From the NCBI RefSeq assembly GCF_000701705.1, contig NZ_JNJP01000008.1:27383-91382 (forward strand): a stretch of 64,000 nucleotides of DNA, given 5' to 3'. The notes beneath the pieces were generated by a model that ran no database searches, was not told the origin of the DNA, and worked only from the letters and a program-made list of their open reading frames with translations. Of this stretch, positions 60,937 to 64,000 are shown piece after piece. A program made the translations under genes and the position numbers. The stretch's first letter is position 1. Every line of letters starts with the position of its first letter. Origin of the DNA: Bilophila wadsworthia ATCC 49260 (GTDB taxonomy: Bacteria; Desulfobacterota; Desulfovibrionia; Desulfovibrionales; Desulfovibrionaceae).

Positions 60937-62688
60937 CTATTCGGCTATCTTCTTGGAAACGGGCTTGAACACCTGCGGGAAGGGTACCCAGATCTGGGAC
61001 TGCTTGCCCGGCCCGCCCGAGACGAAGAACTTGATGGACTCGGTCTTCTTGAAGCGGGGGATGAAGGTGTTTTCGTCATAGGGACCGAAGTCCTTGCCCG
61101 GAACGCAGGTTTCCTGCGAGTAGAACTTGTACGGCATGGCCGCCGTTTCCCGCATGAAGTCGCGGGCGGCCCGCTGGTCCGGAAAGTCCTTGGCAATGGT
61201 CGCCGCGTGCTCGGGGCACAGGACGATGAACGCGAAGGAAACCTTGTTGTTGATGGCATAGGTGGCATCGTAGTCGGCAAGGCAGGAGGCGAGGCCGGAA
61301 GCCGATCCGAGCAGGCCGGTGGACAGGGTGGTCAGGAGGCGCTGGCCGGTCTTGCTGTCATGGTCGATGTTGGCGTTGCCGAGATAGGCGCTGAAATGCG
61401 TCACGATGCTGTCGCTCGGCTTGAAGCCCGCTTCTTCGGCGTAGGTCGTCTTCCACGGGTTTTCCTTGGCGTTTTCCGTGAACACCATGGCCACGAGGTC
61501 GGCCGAGGAGCCGTGCGTGCTTTTGTCGAAGTTCGGGGGCACGGAGCCGCCCACCACGTCGCCGACGAGGTTGACGAAATAGCCGAGGGCGTTGGTCACC
61601 GGGTTTTCGCCTCCGGCGGTGCCGGTGCCGGGGTTGAGCTTCAGCTTTTCGATGATGGGTCCGCTGATGAAGAACACGGGCACGGTGGCGGCGGTGGTGG
61701 TCGTCGGGCCGCGCCACGCGGCGACGGGATCGGCCATGGCTTCCACCGTGGCGATGAGCAGCGGCATGTGTTCGGGCTTGGCTCCGGCCATGACGCCGAG
61801 GGCGGCGACAAGCTCGACGGTCAACATGCCCTGACGGGGAGGCACGACCCAAAGGACTTCGGCGGGATTGCGCTTGGTGCCCTTGAGCATGGCCGCCACC
61901 TTGTCCACGGTGGGCGGGACGATGGGCAGGCTGAGGGACCACTTGCGCTTCTGGAACATGTCGTTCACATCGGCGTAGGTGCCGGAGAACTTGAACCGCT
62001 TGGCGGGATAGGGCTTGACCTGGGCGTCTTGCTTTTCCTTGGACGGGGTCCAGGCGGTGGCCGCCTTCACGATGTCGTCAAACGCCGTGTCGACCTTGGC
62101 GTTGACTTCTTCCTTGGAGATCATGCCCAGAGGATGGGGGACCGTCACAAAGCACATGTCGGTGAGGCCCTGGCTCTTCTGGGTGCCGCGCGAAAGGGTC
62201 AGGAAGGGGTCGGTAACGATGGTGACAGTGGGAATGCCGGACTTTTCAAGATTGGACTGGTCAACTACCAGCCATGAGGTACAGCTGCCTCAGTCGGCCT
62301 GTGAGGCGATGACGATGTCGGGCCTCACGCTGGCTACCGCCTTCACGATACGCATGGACTCGTCCTGCGTGGCGGAAATCTTGTTCAGGTTCTGATCGGC
62401 CATGTCGCGGTACGTCTTCACGACTTTGGCGGTGGGATACTTCTTGGCCAGCAGTTCGGCAAGGCGGTCGAGCACCAGATCGCCGTTATTCTTGCCGTTC
62501 CAGCGCAGGGCGATGGTCTTGCCCTCAAGCGCCGTGATCCGCTTGGCCGGTTCCACGGCGACCTTTTCGATCTCGCCGGTGGGATTGATGAGCTCCCATT
62601 CCTGCGGCTGATCGGCTGCCTGCGCCGCCGGTGCCGCACAGAGGGCGGCAGCAGCCGCGAGAGCCATATGCTTCAAATACGTAAGCAT
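60937..62688 (-). CDS. Exported UGSC-motif selenoprotein 2 (in-frame UGA at 62290-62292)
   Basis: A 583-aa protein if the UGA at codon 133 is read as selenocysteine. Signal peptide at residues 1-24 (MALAAAAALCAAPAAQAA). The motif UGSCTSWLVVDQ places Sec133 and Cys136 as a UxxC pair. The remainder matches selenoprotein 1 along its whole length (LPIVPPTVDKVAAML, MAGAKPEHMPLLIATVEAM, ISGPIIEKLKLNPGTGTAGG, FVSGGPGKQSQIWVPFPQV). The reading frame on both sides of the UGA is continuous and homologous. It lies 91 bp after the Tat-exported hydrolase gene, so the two form an operon. Confidence 0.9.
62257..62292 (-). promoter_or_regulatory. UGA codon and candidate bacterial SECIS element, selenoprotein 2
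   Basis: The UGA (62292-62290) is followed after 18 nt by the same 15-nt hairpin (62271-62257) as in selenoprotein 1, base for base. The nucleotides between UGA and hairpin differ at only one synonymous position. The outer TGCA pairing is not kept, so the conserved part is the apical hairpin. Confidence 0.72.
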
Positions 62689-62779
62689 AGCTTTCTCCTG
62701 GGTTAAAGGTACATTCTTCTGATCCGGCCTGGTGCCGGAGCTCCCTTACAGACTTTGTGATCCCCTGCGCGCCGGAAGG

Positions 62780-63745
62780 CTAGTCCAGCCCCAGCAGCAT
62801 GGCCGGGGTCTTCCGGGTAACGGCGTTCAGCACGTCGTCCTTCACCCCGGCCTTGCGCAGCCCGGTGATGAACGTGCGCATCCCGTCGACGGGGTTGGGG
62901 TTGAGCGCCTGCCCGAGGTCCGTGCTGATGAACTGCCGATCCGGGGCGAGGGCGATGTACGAGGCGAATTCCTCCATCGTGACCTGCGGCTGTTCCCGGT
63001 ACCCCGGAATCACCGCATGAGGGCCCTTGAAGTACGGCAGCACGCTGTGTTCCAGATACGCGCCGTTGTCGATACAGGCCTTGGCCTGATCCATCGACAG
63101 CTTCCACGGGGCCTGGCTCGCGTGCGTGACGACCGCCTTCTTGACGCCCACTTCCTTGGCCTTGGCGGTGAGCACGACGCATTCGTCGGGAGAGGAGTGC
63201 CCCGTGGCGAAAATGATGTCGGCGTCGGCGCAGATTTCCATGACCTTGACGACCTCGGGCAACACCTTCCCCTGCGCGTCGAGCACGGGCACGCCGCCGC
63301 CCTTCTTCCGCATGTCGAACGCCGACTGGTAGGTCGGCATCCAGATGCAGCGGCAGTAATGGCCGGTGACCTGCGTAGCCATCTTGGCGGCCTGCACGTT
63401 GACCGTGTCGCCGTAGTTCCTGTTGAGCGCGATCCCGCCGAAGACTTCGATGCCGGGCACCGTGGCCCGCAGCAGATAGGCGATGTCGTTGGTGATGAAA
63501 TCATGGCACTTGTACATGATCCCGCGATAGCCGTTCTGCTTGCACTGCCGGGTCAGCGTCAGCTGGTCGATGCAGCGGGCCCGGACATCGGGATCGGCAT
63601 GTACGTGCATTTCGATCACGCCGTCGAGATCCTTGTCGATGGGGGGCGTCGCGGCTCCGGCTTCGCCTTCCAACAAGCGGCCAGACACGGCAAGGGCGCC
63701 GGTAAGGGCCGCAGCCTTCATGAACTCCCTGCGAGAACTGGGCAT
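62780..63745 (-). CDS. Tat-exported DUF6282-type amidohydrolase-like protein
   Basis: A 321-aa protein. A twin-arginine signal (SRREFMKAAALTGALAVSG) indicates export in folded form with a bound cofactor or metal. The mature domain is a metal-dependent hydrolase fold: EMHVHADPDVRARCIDQ (HxH near the start), MYKCHDFITND, FATGHSSPDECVVL, VTHASQAPWKLS and FISTDLGQALNP. This resembles DUF6282-family proteins of unknown substrate. First gene of the selenoprotein 2 operon, so the two probably act on the same periplasmic substrate. Confidence 0.82.
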   Translation of the reverse strand: MPSSRREFMKAAALTGALAVSGRLLEGEAGAATPPIDKDLDGVIEMHVHADPDVRARCIDQLTLTRQCKQNGYRGIMYKCHDFITNDIAYLLRATVPGIEVFGGIALNRNYGDTVNVQAAKMATQVTGHYCRCIWMPTYQSAFDMRKKGGGVPVLDAQGKVLPEVVKVMEICADADIIFATGHSSPDECVVLTAKAKEVGVKKAVVTHASQAPWKLSMDQAKACIDNGAYLEHSVLPYFKGPHAVIPGYREQPQVTMEEFASYIALAPDRQFISTDLGQALNPNPVDGMRTFITGLRKAGVKDDVLNAVTRKTPAMLLGLD

Positions 63746-63866
63746 CGTATGCTCCTTCTGCTACGGGTTATGGAACACCCTGCCACTACGGCAAGGTTGG
63801 CATCCTTGTTCATTTGAAGGCATGATAGGCGGCTAATGTTAACCGGATATGAACTTTACGCCGTCC

Positions 63867-63890
63867 GATGTAAAAAATTGTTAAGGCACC
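63867..63890 (-). promoter_or_regulatory. Conserved regulatory box upstream of the hydrolase-selenoprotein 2 operon
   Basis: On the minus strand GGTGCCTTAACAATTTTTTA then CATC; TTAACA and TTTACA again 10 bp apart. It matches the box at 58212-58235 in most positions and is ~120 bp before the start codon (~115 bp there). Confidence 0.7.
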
Positions 63891-63922
63891 CTTTACAATC
63901 GTTTGGGGGCCGGATGGTGAGC

Positions 63923-64000
63923 GGGGGAGGAAGATCGAAGGGGGGAGGAGGGGACTTTCTGGAGAAAGTCCCCTCCTCCCCCCTTCGATCTTCCTCCCCC
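63923..64000. repeat. Perfect 38-bp inverted repeat at the window end
   Basis: Left arm 63923-63960 and right arm 63963-64000 are exact reverse complements around GG. The arms are G/A-rich and end in CTTTCT..AGAAAG like the element at 14298. It may continue past the window. Confidence 0.85.

Noticed and set aside
60796..62277. 493-aa plus-strand open frame
   Set aside because: Antisense to selenoprotein 2; Gly/His/Val-rich shadow translation.
63923..64000. Simple intrinsic terminator
   Set aside because: Arms are far longer than usual and no T-tail is visible; the element reaches the window edge, so its context is unknown.

Overview
The window is a GC-rich bacterial chromosome segment with short intergenic spaces, many ATGA-type gene overlaps, sigma-54 promoters with NtrC-class activators, a group-2-type (Kps) capsule locus and two UGA-containing selenoprotein genes. 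Together these suggest an anaerobic Desulfovibrionaceae-like organism (Bilophila-type gut Desulfobacterota). That assignment is inference; no rRNA, tRNA or other marker gene is present.

Layout. 1-5.5 kb (minus): a kinase-like putative secreted effector with a small upstream partner gene, then a HipBA toxin-antitoxin pair. 5.6-9.9 kb (minus): a histidine kinase, an NtrC-class response regulator and a MipA/OmpV outer-membrane protein. Divergent from them, a near-perfect sigma-54 promoter at 10138 drives an eight-gene operon to 17.6 kb: HAD phosphatase, class III aminotransferase, alpha/beta hydrolase, two SMR-type membrane proteins, DegT-type aminotransferase, FemAB/GNAT-like acyltransferase and arginase-fold protein. 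It looks like an envelope amino-metabolite or aminolipid pathway controlled by the neighbouring two-component system.

17.6-33.4 kb is the capsule locus: kpsF, a lipoprotein, kpsM, kpsT, kpsE, kpsD, kdsA, a kdsB-kdsC fusion, two low-GC serotype-type genes, manC, kpsC and kpsS. Its leader holds a 51-nt CT repeat inside a small SD-preceded reading frame, followed by an intrinsic terminator just upstream of kpsF. This is a plausible phase-variable attenuator.

33.9-54.6 kb is an accessory catabolic region: a GntR regulator with an M20 peptidase, a lone tyrosine recombinase flanked by palindromes, MarR, a GltS-type symporter with an amidohydrolase, and an IclR-linked cluster (racemase, RidA, three-subunit HcnABC/opine-oxidase-like flavoenzyme, SSS symporter and a 38-aa membrane protein). 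It also has a second M20 peptidase and a CyuA-type cysteine desulfidase whose sigma-54 activator is now a pseudogene, although its enhancer sites and promoter remain. A second pseudogene is an IclR-SDR chimera with a 5-bp duplication frameshift.

54.8-63.8 kb is the most striking part: an exported system with two paralogous full-length UGSC-motif selenoproteins (in-frame UGA at 57691-57693 and 62290-62292, identical downstream hairpins, signal peptides), a third exported paralog without the Sec domain, a Tat-exported DUF6282-type amidohydrolase, and a two-component system between them. The same 24-bp box lies upstream of both selenoprotein operons, which suggests a local regulon.
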